Positions 1 through 7,035 of a stretch of DNA of 64,000 nucleotides are shown piece after piece. The position numbers were made by a program, and so were the translations under genes. The notes under the pieces were generated by a model. That model searched no databases. It was given only the letters and a program-made list of their open reading frames with translations, and had not been told where the DNA came from. Positions within the stretch are counted from its first letter, which is position 1, and each line of letters opens with the position of its first letter. This stretch comes from a virus. The stretch is from IMG/VR virus record IMGVR_UViG_3300042879_003994, positions 1 to 64,000 of that record. One strand, written 5' to 3'.

Positions 1-103
1 GATAATTTTCATTTTGATTTTCCCAACGAATCACCTTGCCAAAAGGTTCGTAATCTTCTTCTTTTTTTATTACTATTTTAAGTAGATGATCGTGATTATT
101 CAT
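1..103 (-). CDS. 5' fragment of an unidentified gene
   Basis: An ATG at 103 (complement) opens a frame of 34 codons that runs off the window edge. It overlaps the stop codon of the upstream DNA ligase gene by 8 nt, so it is probably translationally coupled to it. The visible N-terminus is polar with a Lys/Glu-rich stretch. I recognise no domain. The gene is broken only by the window boundary. Confidence 0.6.
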   Translation of the reverse strand, partial: MNNHDHLLKIVIKKEEDYEPFGKVIRWENQNENY

Positions 104-1214
104 AGCTATCTCTATCAATAGCAATAACATAAGGAAATCTTGGCACATCATCGGGCGTATAATTAAAGAATTTTATTGTAGCTTTCCTACCCACAAGTTT
201 GTTCTTATCTTTAAGTAGTTGAGCTAGATAAGTGAAATCACCTTTGATATTACTCTTAAATGCTCTGCCGTGTTTATTTTTAAAGACCATATAACCAGCA
301 GTTCCTTTTCTATTGCCTTCGCCTTCAACTACTTCTAGGATCTTAAACTCCTCATCCATAAAGTCTTTACGCTTTAAAAGATTTTTGCTACGCTTATTTT
401 CATAAGGCCGATTCAATCTAACCATTTGACCTTCATAGCCTTGCTCCATATATAATTCGTAGGCTTCATCAAGTTCTTCTTGTTTATTAATTTTTAATGT
501 CGTGACAACTTTAATCTTTTTATATTGATTACTCTTTTTGAGAGCATCCAATACAAGTTCGTATCTCTCATAAAAAGAATCGGTTTGAGAAGCTATGCCA
601 ATTTTAGGTGCATCATAAACCCAATATTCGATGGTTTCTGCACTTTCTTCTAGTTCTTCGTCAGTAGGTTTTGTTCTCTTTACTAGCGAACAAATTTTAT
701 TAAAATCATTTGCTAACTTATCGCAATATAGTTCTCCATCTAGAATAGCGTTAGGATATTTCTTAAAGAATCCTTTTAAATTTTCTCGGATATGGGGAGC
801 AGAGATAATCTTTTTACCATTACGAGAAAACATACCATCTTTAGTTGTGATGCAACGAATACCATCTAATTTGGGTTGAGAATATACAGGAAAATTAATA
901 TCATAATCCTCATACTTATGAGCTAACATTGGTTCAAAGTATTGAGTTTTATTAATGTCTTTGATAGATTCAAAATAACCAGATTCTAATTTCTTTTTAC
1001 GCTTTGCCTCTGCTTCTTTGATAGCTTGTTCTTCTGGAGTAGTAGAGTTAGAGCGACCAGCGTTCTTTACATCACAATCTGTCCACTCATTAACTATTTT
1101 ATTATCACTATCTGTATGACCAGAAATCGTGCGGTATTGATTTCCTTTGACTTCAATAGTCCACTCTTGGACTTTGCCAGTCTTTGTCTTTTTATAAATT
1201 GTAGGTAGCTTCAC
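96..1214 (-). CDS. ATP-dependent DNA ligase
   Basis: Seals nicks in phage DNA during replication and repair. The adenylation motif KLDGIR supplies the nucleotidyl lysine at about residue 115, followed by motif III (LDGELY), motif IV (EGQMVR) and a motif V region around LLKRKDF. A C-terminal OB-like part ends the protein. The first 70 residues resemble the small WGR-like N-terminal domain seen on some phage ligases (family knowledge, not tested). At 372 aa it fits short phage ligases. The start is GTG at 1214; a promoter-like sequence lies just upstream. The downstream gene overlaps its stop. Confidence 0.93.
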   Translation of the reverse strand: MKLPTIYKKTKTGKVQEWTIEVKGNQYRTISGHTDSDNKIVNEWTDCDVKNAGRSNSTTPEEQAIKEAEAKRKKKLESGYFESIKDINKTQYFEPMLAHKYEDYDINFPVYSQPKLDGIRCITTKDGMFSRNGKKIISAPHIRENLKGFFKKYPNAILDGELYCDKLANDFNKICSLVKRTKPTDEELEESAETIEYWVYDAPKIGIASQTDSFYERYELVLDALKKSNQYKKIKVVTTLKINKQEELDEAYELYMEQGYEGQMVRLNRPYENKRSKNLLKRKDFMDEEFKILEVVEGEGNRKGTAGYMVFKNKHGRAFKSNIKGDFTYLAQLLKDKNKLVGRKATIKFFNYTPDDVPRFPYVIAIDRDSYE

Positions 1215-1222
1215 AATTCCAG

Positions 1223-1249
1223 TTTATACTGGATTAGCCACGCTGTCAA
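1223..1249 (-). promoter_or_regulatory. Sigma70-like promoter of the ligase gene
   Basis: On the minus strand, TTGACA (1249-1244) and TATAAA (1228-1223) are separated by 15 bp, shorter than ideal. The -10 box lies 8 nt before the GTG start. It is embedded in a small CCAG/CTGG dyad. The -35 overlaps the last codons of the upstream gene. Confidence 0.45.
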
Positions 1250-1434
1250 ATTTTGTTTTTTTTTGATTTAGAAGGACTTGCAACTCGGAGCAAACTCCAA
1301 GTTCCATTTTTATTATCGTGCCAATCAATCGTATCACCGATTTTCCAACCCATCTTTTTTATTAAAGAATTTGGTAGTTCAATATACTGATAACCATTCT
1401 CCTCTTTTATTTCAAGAGTATGAGAGTTTTTCAT
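1246..1434 (-). CDS. AbrB/MazE-like DNA-binding protein
   Basis: A 62-aa protein whose centre reads ELPNSLIKKMGWKIGDTIDW, the swapped-hairpin pattern of AbrB/SpoVT/MazE proteins (a Leu-Pro turn, then a Gly-Asp-x-Ile strand). Such proteins act as dimeric transcription regulators or antitoxins. The C-terminus is basic. No toxin partner is next to it, so a stand-alone regulator is more likely than an antitoxin. It overlaps the upstream gene by 4 nt. Family assignment is by pattern only. Confidence 0.6.
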   Translation of the reverse strand: MKNSHTLEIKEENGYQYIELPNSLIKKMGWKIGDTIDWHDNKNGTWSLLRVASPSKSKKNKI

Positions 1435-2099
1435 CTAGGAGTTAATACTTTAACAATGAATCTAATACCACGCCAGTTAAGCCAATTAAGAGCATTGATT
1501 AATTTCGTGCAAAGTCTCGTTAGTCTCCATCCAAGATTTTCTACAACACGCACATAATAATTAAAATAAATCCTATAAACTGGATTACGCATCTTTTTTT
1601 CGTGAAGCATAGTCTCTGCTTCCCATTTTAATTGGGATTCAATTCTGTCTTTACTGGAATATTTATTATATTCTGGAAGAATTGTGAGAGTTTTAACTAT
1701 TCCATCTACCACAACGGCTTTCCAATCTGGAAAAAAGTCTGTGCCATCAATAGTATCACCATTTACCACACAACCAAAAGTAAAAGTTCCAGTATAATCA
1801 TCACGAAACTTCTCATACTTTTTATCAACAACCCACTTTTGATTATGAAGCGAAGGAAGCCTAATCCATCCATTGTATTTTTTATTATCTTCTTCAATTT
1901 CTTCTTTGGTCTTATCTTCATAATGGCCTTCAATTACTTCTTCGTATAATTTATTATCTCTTAGAATATAAGTAGAAAGACAATTTTCTTCAATTTCTTT
2001 TGTCTGAAATTCCTCGTCACGCCAATTACGATTTAGCGTTTTTAAAGTAGCGTCAAGAGGAAGCTCTTGTTCTACTCGGACATAATTAAATAATCCCAT
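1431..2099 (-). CDS. Hypothetical protein with amphipathic C-terminus
   Basis: 222 aa, acidic through the middle (runs of Glu and Asp around residues 60-75). The last 35 residues alternate Leu, Trp and Arg and look amphipathic. The N-terminus MGLFNYVRVEQELPL is of a type seen in uncharacterised phage proteins. I assign no function. It heads a cluster with the AbrB-like gene and the ligase. Its own promoter-like sequence lies directly upstream. Confidence 0.7.
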   Translation of the reverse strand: MGLFNYVRVEQELPLDATLKTLNRNWRDEEFQTKEIEENCLSTYILRDNKLYEEVIEGHYEDKTKEEIEEDNKKYNGWIRLPSLHNQKWVVDKKYEKFRDDYTGTFTFGCVVNGDTIDGTDFFPDWKAVVVDGIVKTLTILPEYNKYSSKDRIESQLKWEAETMLHEKKMRNPVYRIYFNYYVRVVENLGWRLTRLCTKLINALNWLNWRGIRFIVKVLTPR

Positions 2100-2106
2100 A
2101 CTACTT

Positions 2107-2134
2107 ATTATAGTTTAAATTTTTATTAAGTCAA
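2107..2134 (-). promoter_or_regulatory. Sigma70-like promoter
   Basis: Minus strand TTGACT (2134-2129), 16 bp, then a perfect TATAAT (2112-2107). The -10 box ends 7 nt before the ATG at 2099, so the transcript would be almost leaderless. Confidence 0.65.
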
Positions 2135-2774
2135 TATTATTTTTATTATCTATGATAACGAAAGAAGCTAATTCCTCACAAAAACTACCAGTATTAATAT
2201 ACTTATCAGAGTATTCGGCTATATGAGAATGACCACAAATTACTTTATCATAGTTATTGTTTTTAATATATTTTAGAGCATTTTTTTTCATATCAGAGCT
2301 TTTTTCTGCGAAACTATTAGTATGATTCCTAAATAATCTAAAAAAATCATCAGCAAATGGCGTATAATGTCGGAATATATAATATAATCTTACAATAAAA
2401 TTTGTTATATATTTAAATCTAGTAAAATAAATATCAAAAATATCGCCGTGAACAACAAGAATCTTTTGATCTTTTAGTTCTAAAATGTATTCGTCTTTGC
2501 AATCAAATCCTAGAAGAATACTCATAAATTCTGCTTTCAGAAAACAATGATTGCCAATAAGATAGATAACCTTTTGTTTCTTTGATAGTTTTCTTAATTT
2601 AGATAACACTTTCCAATGATTGCCTTTTAAACGATTTAAGTTGTGATGGTCAAAAAGATCGCCAGCAATTATAATTGTTTTTGCCTTGTGTTTTTTTAAA
2701 ACCTTTAGTAAGATTTCTGCTTTACAATCTTTATCACCAAGATGAATGTCTGAAACTATCAAATATTTATTCAT
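2115..2774 (-). CDS. Calcineurin-like metallophosphoesterase (LpxH-like)
   Basis: A dimetal phosphoesterase. All signature blocks are present in order: SDIHLGD at the N-terminus, AGDLFDHHN, GNHCF, VHGDIFD and GHSHIAEY. The overall arrangement is closest to UDP-2,3-diacylglucosamine hydrolases, but the substrate cannot be told from sequence. I chose the ATG at 2774 because the longer frame begins at a TTG at 2783. It overlaps the upstream HNH gene by 8 nt. 219 aa is a normal length. Confidence 0.85.
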   Translation of the reverse strand: MNKYLIVSDIHLGDKDCKAEILLKVLKKHKAKTIIIAGDLFDHHNLNRLKGNHWKVLSKLRKLSKKQKVIYLIGNHCFLKAEFMSILLGFDCKDEYILELKDQKILVVHGDIFDIYFTRFKYITNFIVRLYYIFRHYTPFADDFFRLFRNHTNSFAEKSSDMKKNALKYIKNNNYDKVICGHSHIAEYSDKYINTGSFCEELASFVIIDNKNNIDLIKI

Positions 2775-3540
2775 ACTTCCCAATGTGGTCGAATGGGTCG
2801 TTTATGTTATTAATATTATTATTTAATCTTTTATATTTTTCTTTTACTTTGGACTTTCTGTTCTTTATTTTCTTCTGAATCTCCAACTGCTTTATCTGAT
2901 AATCTTCCGTTCTTTCTATCGCTTCTTGAGTCATCTGATCTAAGAATAATTCATTTTCGTCTATCTTATCTAACGCTTTTTCTGGAAAATTATTTAGGTG
3001 TCCATACCTATCCAAGAACATCTGTATTATATACTCATTTCTACAATTTACCGCTAATATTTCTGAAATAAAACCATTTTTGTTAATTCTAATTTTATCT
3101 ACATTTGCCCAATAATAACCATATCTAAACTTAATTCCACGATATTTTCCAGAAGTATTTTCTACATTATATCTATTGTGAAAAGAATCTGATTCTCTTA
3201 AATTACTTAAAGCATTTGGATATTTGATATTACTTTCTATATGATCTACTTTCTCTGGTATTATTCCATAATGTGCATAATAAATTAATCTATGCACAAG
3301 AACATCCGTAAAACCTCTAGACCATATATGCGTATGATCTGGACAAGGAATATCTACTCTAATATAAAACCCTCCTTCGCCTTTTGTTCTTCCTAATGGA
3401 TTTCTTTTACCTTTTTCCCAATCTTGGCGATTATAAACTTCTCCTTTATAAAAATCAATATAGAAATGCTTAAATATATCTTTATGATTATTGTAAATTA
3501 TTTTTAATTTATCTTCGCTTTCTTTAAATTCTTTCTTCAC
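2767..3540 (-). CDS. Free-standing HNH homing-type endonuclease
   Basis: Residues about 80-130 carry an HNH core (HRLIYYAHYG, then VDHIESN, ALSNLRE and HNRYN) followed by a YRGIKFRYGYYWANV segment of the AP2-like kind often fused to phage HNH enzymes. The C-terminal 70 residues are Lys/Asn-rich. Such genes are usually selfish elements that cut related phage genomes. The start is GTG at 3540 with a promoter directly upstream. No interrupted gene or intron is evident beside it. Confidence 0.8.
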   Translation of the reverse strand: MKKEFKESEDKLKIIYNNHKDIFKHFYIDFYKGEVYNRQDWEKGKRNPLGRTKGEGGFYIRVDIPCPDHTHIWSRGFTDVLVHRLIYYAHYGIIPEKVDHIESNIKYPNALSNLRESDSFHNRYNVENTSGKYRGIKFRYGYYWANVDKIRINKNGFISEILAVNCRNEYIIQMFLDRYGHLNNFPEKALDKIDENELFLDQMTQEAIERTEDYQIKQLEIQKKIKNRKSKVKEKYKRLNNNINNINDPFDHIGKYE

Positions 3541-3547
3541 GCTAGGT

Positions 3548-3576
3548 ATTATATCCGTTTATATGTTTAAAGTAAA
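3548..3576 (-). promoter_or_regulatory. Sigma70-like promoter of the HNH gene
   Basis: Minus strand TTTACT (3576-3571), 17 bp, then TATAAT (3553-3548). The -10 box ends 7 nt before the GTG start at 3540. Confidence 0.6.
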
Positions 3577-3582
3577 AAATTT

Positions 3583-4479
3583 TTATAATTTTTCAAAAGA
3601 TTTTTCTTTCATTTTTAATTCAAAATCTACATCTACATTTAATCCGTATGAATCTGGTATGCGAGTCGCATAGTCAGCGTGTTTGCGTGGATTCTTGTGT
3701 CCTTCAATACTTTCTGAATAATGAAACAATGGAGTAGTATTCCAAGTAGAATAAGCTAACTCAAATGCTTGCTTCTCGGTTAATCCATCTGGATGACACT
3801 TGTGATGAAGATAATCAAAAGTAATTGGTATAGCTGTGACAGAATGAAAATGTCTCATAAGTTTCTTAATAGACCAACAACTATCTTTGTCATCGTTTTC
3901 TATAACTAATCTTGTCTTAACATCCTCTGATAGTTTGTCGAAGTTGCTCATAAACTTCTTGACTATATCATTTAGATCGCCCTTGGAATTATGTATGTGC
4001 ATATTCATAGGCGAGTTATAGTTTAGCGGACAACCAATTTGCGTCATAAACCAACCATAGAAATTTAATTCTTTGATTGTTTTATCTACGGCATTTTGAT
4101 TGTCACTAGCAAGAACATTAAATTCAGAGGGATGACAAGAAACTCTAACATCCGTAGATTGAATTAAAGATTTGATCTTATTGAATTGATCTAATATTAG
4201 ATTATAGTCTGGTAAATCTTGTAGTGATACATTTGCCTTATCATAAGTAATAAGAGGAAAGAGATCAGAAGATAATCTATATGTGTGTCCGTTATCCGCA
4301 CAATATTTAATAGCGTGATATGTGACATCCATATTATTCAGAATACGAGACGACAACTCTCTCAACGCTTCTTCTCTAGGAAGTTGAGAGAATCTTTTAT
4401 ATGTCATTGTCTTAAACTTCTTGGGAACATCTTGCTCCTCTAGACTTAAGACGATACAACAAACTCCTTTTCGATTCAT
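3583..4479 (-). CDS. uvsE: UV-damage endonuclease (UvdE/UvsE family)
   Basis: A TIM-barrel repair enzyme that nicks DNA 5' of UV photoproducts. The whole length (298 aa) matches the family pattern: an early segment ending YRLSSDLFPL, then RVSCHPSEF, the H/N-rich metal site around MNMHIHNS, VIENDDK, and ITFDYLHHKCHPDG. It stands in a repair-rich block with ligase. Its own promoter lies 7-35 nt upstream of the ATG. Confidence 0.9.
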   Translation of the reverse strand: MNRKGVCCIVLSLEEQDVPKKFKTMTYKRFSQLPREEALRELSSRILNNMDVTYHAIKYCADNGHTYRLSSDLFPLITYDKANVSLQDLPDYNLILDQFNKIKSLIQSTDVRVSCHPSEFNVLASDNQNAVDKTIKELNFYGWFMTQIGCPLNYNSPMNMHIHNSKGDLNDIVKKFMSNFDKLSEDVKTRLVIENDDKDSCWSIKKLMRHFHSVTAIPITFDYLHHKCHPDGLTEKQAFELAYSTWNTTPLFHYSESIEGHKNPRKHADYATRIPDSYGLNVDVDFELKMKEKSFEKL

Positions 4480-4485
4480 ACTCTG

Positions 4486-4514
4486 ATATTACTCTGTTCT
4501 CTGAATATAGTCAA
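4486..4514 (-). promoter_or_regulatory. Sigma70-like promoter of uvsE
   Basis: Minus strand TTGACT (4514-4509), 17 bp, then TAATAT (4491-4486), six nt before the ATG. It falls between uvsE and the stop codon of the 58-aa gene upstream. Confidence 0.6.
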
Positions 4515-4525
4515 GAGAGTAAAAA

Positions 4526-4702
4526 TTATTTGTAAATATATGTAGATGAGCCGTTTTGTTTTTTTAATTCTTTTTTAATCAACGACTTTTGGGTTTCCTC
4601 TTTCCAGAAAATACTATCATAGTTTTCCTTAAACCTATTAGAGAAACAATTTCTTGGCGAGTCTCCTTTTCCCGCCCCTTTATTTGGCGTTTTTTCGTTC
4701 AC
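4526..4702 (-). CDS. Small phage protein, GKGD-PR-NYD type
   Basis: A 58-aa frame with GTG start at 4702 and TAA at 4526. It contains GAGKGDSPRNCFSNRFKENY followed by DSIFW. A Gly-Lys-Gly-Asp-x-Pro-Arg stretch followed by Phe-x5-Asn-Tyr-Asp-x-Ile is a pattern I know from small conserved phage proteins of unknown function. An in-frame stop just upstream fixes the GTG as the only start. Its first eight codons form copy 1 of the local 29-nt repeat family. Confidence 0.7.
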   Translation of the reverse strand: MNEKTPNKGAGKGDSPRNCFSNRFKENYDSIFWKEETQKSLIKKELKKQNGSSTYIYK

Positions 4703-4814
4703 AAATATGACTCTTTATATTTGGCGTTTTTTCGTTAGCAAATATGGCTTTATTTGCAAAAATCCTGTTAGCAAATATTACTATTATATTTGGGATTTTT
4801 TTGTTAGTAAATAT
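4681..4814 (-). repeat. Four copies of a 29-nt dyad repeat
   Basis: Imperfect copies lie at 4681-4708, 4717-4745, 4751-4778 and 4786-4814, about 35 nt apart. On the minus strand the pattern is ATATTTG, CTAAC, an A-run, GCC, then AAATAT. The ends ATATTTG and CAAATAT are inverted repeats of each other. Copy 1 overlaps the start of the 58-aa gene; copy 4 begins at the stop codon of the next gene. Together with two single copies further right, they look like binding sites or 5' leader duplications. Bases 4703-4813 hold no gene. Confidence 0.75.
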
Positions 4815-5107
4815 TACTTTTTAAAATCACCAAGATCACGATCAAAAGAAAACTTACCCGTCTTTTCTACAAGACCTTCGTAAGTTTCTTCTGTGCGTCC
4901 GGCCATTTCAGTAAATGGAGCTACTACCGCAAAAATTCCAAAAGCACCAACCGTAGCGGCTGATGAAATTGGGCGAACTACAACTAGATCCCCAGCGGCT
5001 AGAAACCCATCTGATACGTCAAGACTATTATTTGGTTCACCAACGTCAGCAAATCCTAGAGAAGCTGTAAAAGCTAAAGATAGTATAATATTCTTAATTT
5101 TGTTCAT
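4814..5107 (-). CDS. Small exported protein
   Basis: 97 aa from the ATG at 5107. Residues 1-20 (MNKIKNIILSLAFTASLGFA) form a clear signal peptide. The mature part has a hydrophobic segment LVVVRPISSAATVG continuing to VVAPF, then an F-x-RDLGDF ending. This resembles a family of small exported proteobacterial proteins with an RPLG...VVxxPF...F-x-RPLGxF layout (from memory). It may therefore be host-derived. The in-frame TTG extension upstream is rejected because a perfect promoter lies in it. Confidence 0.75.
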   Translation of the reverse strand: MNKIKNIILSLAFTASLGFADVGEPNNSLDVSDGFLAAGDLVVVRPISSAATVGAFGIFAVVAPFTEMAGRTEETYEGLVEKTGKFSFDRDLGDFKK

Positions 5108-5113
5108 ACTTTT

Positions 5114-5142
5114 ATTATACATATATATGTTAAAAAAATCAA
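5114..5142 (-). promoter_or_regulatory. Strong sigma70 promoter, leaderless geometry
   Basis: Minus strand TTGATT (5142-5137), exactly 17 bp, perfect TATAAT (5119-5114). The -10 box ends 6 nt before the ATG at 5107, so transcription should begin at or next to the start codon. A dyad repeat copy lies 4 nt upstream of the -35. Confidence 0.75.
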
Positions 5143-5146
5143 GTAT

Positions 5147-5174
5147 TATTTGGCATTTTTTTGTTAGCAAATAT
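5147..5174 (-). repeat. Single copy (5) of the dyad repeat
   Basis: Same ATATTTGCTAAC...GCCAAATA pattern as the 4.7 kb array. It sits between the stop codon of the 70-aa gene and the -35 box of the exported-protein promoter. Confidence 0.7.
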
Positions 5175-5386
5175 TATTGTTTCTTAGGTATAAAATTAAC
5201 TAAAGCTTCATCACCATATACTTTAAATGATTTTAATTTATATTCTTTTCTTTCGAGCATATTCTTTAACTCATTAATATATTCGCTTTTCATATATACA
5301 ACTATGCTTTCGCCATCTTCAATATCTACGCCATATTCATCAGCAAACTCAGAGCAAATAGCAAGGGCTTCATTTTCATTGCTCAT
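5174..5386 (-). CDS. Small acidic protein
   Basis: 70 aa, unrecognised. The N-terminal third is acidic (MSNENEALAICSEFADEYG) and the C-terminal third basic (KSFKVYGDEA...PKKQ). A GTGTAA box lies 14 nt before the ATG, which suggests late expression and possibly a virion or assembly role. The stop codon abuts repeat copy 5. No membrane segment is visible. Confidence 0.65.
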   Translation of the reverse strand: MSNENEALAICSEFADEYGVDIEDGESIVVYMKSEYINELKNMLERKEYKLKSFKVYGDEALVNFIPKKQ

Positions 5387-5394
5387 GTTTTATA

Positions 5395-5402
5395 TTACAC
5401 CT
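5395..5402 (-). promoter_or_regulatory. Putative late promoter box
   Basis: Minus strand AAGGTGTAATAT; the G of GTGTAA is 14 nt upstream of the ATG at 5386. Same box and spacing as at other virion-type genes. Confidence 0.55.
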
Positions 5403-5405
5403 TAT

Positions 5406-5433
5406 ATATTTGGCGTTCTTCTATTAGTAAATT
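5406..5433 (-). repeat. Single copy (6) of the dyad repeat
   Basis: A diverged copy between the two divergent late boxes of the 5386 and 5456 genes: ATATTTGGCG...TTAGTAAATT on the plus strand. Confidence 0.55.
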
Positions 5434-5435
5434 GA

Positions 5436-5448
5436 AAGTGTAAATTAA
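5436..5448 (+). promoter_or_regulatory. Putative late promoter box
   Basis: AAGTGTAAATTAA; the G of GTGTAA is 18 nt upstream of the ATG at 5456. Confidence 0.55.
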
Positions 5449-5455
5449 TTTGTCT

Positions 5456-6244
5456 ATGAACTTAAATTATGAATTAATAAATGGTGGAACGGCTTATCAA
5501 GTTATCGGAGATGTCTATAATATTGAAAATCTCATTGTGCCTGATATTTATAATAATCTTCCTGTTATAGGAATTGGCGGTGACGCATTTTTAGGTAATG
5601 GTTATTTAAAAACTGTTATATTAGGAAATAATATTGAGTTTATTGGTGTCTCCGCTTTTGAAGCTTGTCAATATTTGAATATGGTTACAATAGGAAAAAA
5701 TTTAATTTCTATAGATAATTCTGCATTTAATAGTTCGTCAAATTTAACTAGAGTTTATTTTAATGGAAACGCCCCTACTTTTGGGTCTACGCTATTCGAC
5801 TTGACAAGCCCAAATTTAAAACTATATCGTAAAAAAAACTTTGTAACTGGTTGGCCAAATTCGGTCCAAGGAGTTCCTGTTGTTCTTTGGTCTGATAATG
5901 TAATAAAAAGTGGTGGAACTGGAAAATTAAAAACAAAAAATAAAAAAGCAAGCATACAAATTATTGCTAAAACTACGAATCTGCCACCTCCTCCAATTCC
6001 AAAATACAATCTTGAAGGGGTATATAACTATATTGGTCAATTTAATGGTAAAAATCAATATAGAAGAAGAGCGGAGGATGATCCTGCTTTTCAATACTAT
6101 TTAACTTTTGCTAATGATCGATGGGGAATTGGCTTAACTGTGCCTCCAGAAATACCTCAATTTTTACAAACATCTTCTGCCTTGGGAGACACTTTATATC
6201 CATGGATTCCCTATTGGGTTTTTATTACTGTTATTCAGCTTTAA
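5456..6244 (+). CDS. BspA-type leucine-rich-repeat protein, probable virion adhesin
   Basis: 262 aa from the ATG at 5456. Residues about 10-125 are LRR_5/BspA-like repeats (IPVIGIGGDAFLGNG-style units: GDAFLGNGYLKTVILGNN, VSAFEACQYLNMVTIGKN, NSAFNSSSNLTRVYFNGN). The C-terminal half has GVYNYIGQFNGKNQYRR and YYLTFANDRWGIGL, a Tyr/Trp-rich pattern met in carbohydrate-recognition repeats of phage fibres. BspA repeats mediate binding to surfaces in bacteria. With a late-type box upstream, a receptor-binding or decoration role is likely, though unproven. Confidence 0.7.
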   Translation: MNLNYELINGGTAYQVIGDVYNIENLIVPDIYNNLPVIGIGGDAFLGNGYLKTVILGNNIEFIGVSAFEACQYLNMVTIGKNLISIDNSAFNSSSNLTRVYFNGNAPTFGSTLFDLTSPNLKLYRKKNFVTGWPNSVQGVPVVLWSDNVIKSGGTGKLKTKNKKASIQIIAKTTNLPPPPIPKYNLEGVYNYIGQFNGKNQYRRRAEDDPAFQYYLTFANDRWGIGLTVPPEIPQFLQTSSALGDTLYPWIPYWVFITVIQL

Positions 6245-6249
6245 AATTA

Positions 6250-6337
6250 TGGAACGAGTAGGATTCGAACCTACGGATGATATTAAACCATCGGAAGTTT
6301 AGTAAACTTCTGCTTTAGACCACTCAGCCATCGTTCC
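6250..6337 (-). tRNA. tRNA-Ser with anticodon ACT (class II)
   Basis: Acceptor GGAACGA/TCGTTCC, D-arm GCTGAGTGGTCTAAAGC, anticodon stem GAAGT/ACTTC with loop TTACTAA, a long variable arm (GATG/CATC), T-arm GTAGG-TTCGAAT-CCTAC, discriminator A. CCA is not encoded. The long variable arm and D-arm identify a serine-type tRNA. The anticodon reads ACT, with an unusual A at position 34 (GCT would be expected). It lies directly downstream of the tRNA-Asn and the reductase operon and is probably co-transcribed. Confidence 0.85.
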
Positions 6338-6342
6338 AAAAT

Positions 6343-6414
6343 CTCCAAAACTAGGATTCGAACCTAGAACCCTCTCGTTAACAGCGAGACGCTCTACCGT
6401 TGAGCTATTTGGGA
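6343..6414 (-). tRNA. tRNA-Asn (GTT)
   Basis: Acceptor TCCCAAA/TTTTGGA (one C-U mismatch), D-arm GCTCAACGGTAGAGC, anticodon stem TCTCG/CGAGA with loop CTGTTAA, T-arm CTAGG-TTCGAAT-CCTAG, discriminator G. CCA is not encoded. The AAT/AAC codons it serves are abundant in this AT-rich genome. Confidence 0.9.
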
Positions 6415-6420
6415 ATAAAT

Positions 6421-7035
6421 TCATTTCAACCAAACCGATGTAGGATTATAAGCTTCTGTATCAAGATAATCCCAAACTTTCCAATCTTTTTCTCCTTTAG
6501 AATAAGAGATAATGTTAGAAAGAAATGCTTGTAAATCTTCAATATGCCAAACATCGTCAAGTAATTTTTTACCAAGATATCTAGATTGATGAGCGACATG
6601 ATCTGCGTAGCTGTATGCAAAAGCTGAAAATGGAGGAAGAACGCACCCCATTGAACAAAGGACACCCTGCATGCGAGAAGCTACTTCTTTCCCACCAACG
6701 GAATGCATAGTTACAATTACTCCCGCTGGTTTACCAAGCAAATGCTTTTTGCCTTCGATCTCTGTCATTTTTTCAAAAAGTTGTTGCATATTTGAACCCC
6801 AACTATCCCAATATGTTCCAGTGCAAAAAATAAGGGCATCACTCTCTTTAATAATATGACGAACTTTTGGCCAATAGAAATCTTTATGAAGATGAACAAT
6901 CTTTATCTTTATATTTGAATCAATACGATTAATTTTTTTTCTTATCTTCTTGATAAGAGAACCAGTATTTCCATTTTTACCGCCAATAGCTCCATTAATT
7001 ATGGTAAGAGTTTTTTTCTTTTCTGGCAAGTTCAT
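6421..7035 (-). CDS. NADPH-dependent FMN reductase-like flavoprotein
   Basis: Flavodoxin-like fold. An early glycine-rich phosphate loop (NGAIGGKNGNTGSLIKKI) is followed by SDALIFCTGTYWDSW, the FMN-contacting loop, and a GVIVTMHSVGG strand. 204 aa is normal. It probably transfers electrons from NAD(P)H to FMN or to an unknown acceptor. It is the last protein gene of a minus-strand operon that continues into the two tRNA genes. It overlaps the gene upstream by 41 nt. Confidence 0.75.
   Translation of the reverse strand: MNLPEKKKTLTIINGAIGGKNGNTGSLIKKIRKKINRIDSNIKIKIVHLHKDFYWPKVRHIIKESDALIFCTGTYWDSWGSNMQQLFEKMTEIEGKKHLLGKPAGVIVTMHSVGGKEVASRMQGVLCSMGCVLPPFSAFAYSYADHVAHQSRYLGKKLLDDVWHIEDLQAFLSNIISYSKGEKDWKVWDYLDTEAYNPTSVWLK

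Noticed and set aside
2767-3540. Intron-encoded endonuclease
   Set aside because: Neighbouring genes are complete and no group I or II core is visible, so the HNH gene is treated as free-standing.
4681-4814. CRISPR-like array
   Set aside because: The units repeat every 35 nt or so, but gaps are only 6-8 nt, the units vary, and one overlaps a coding start; there are no spacers and no cas genes.
4681-5433. Integron attC sites
   Set aside because: The dyads follow small genes and contain CTAAC/GTTAG, but the core lacks the RYYYAAC...GTTRRRY spacing and there is no integrase.
4893-5435. 180-codon plus-strand frame
   Set aside because: It lies antisense to two minus-strand genes with good promoters and a signal peptide; composition is low-complexity and there is no start signal.
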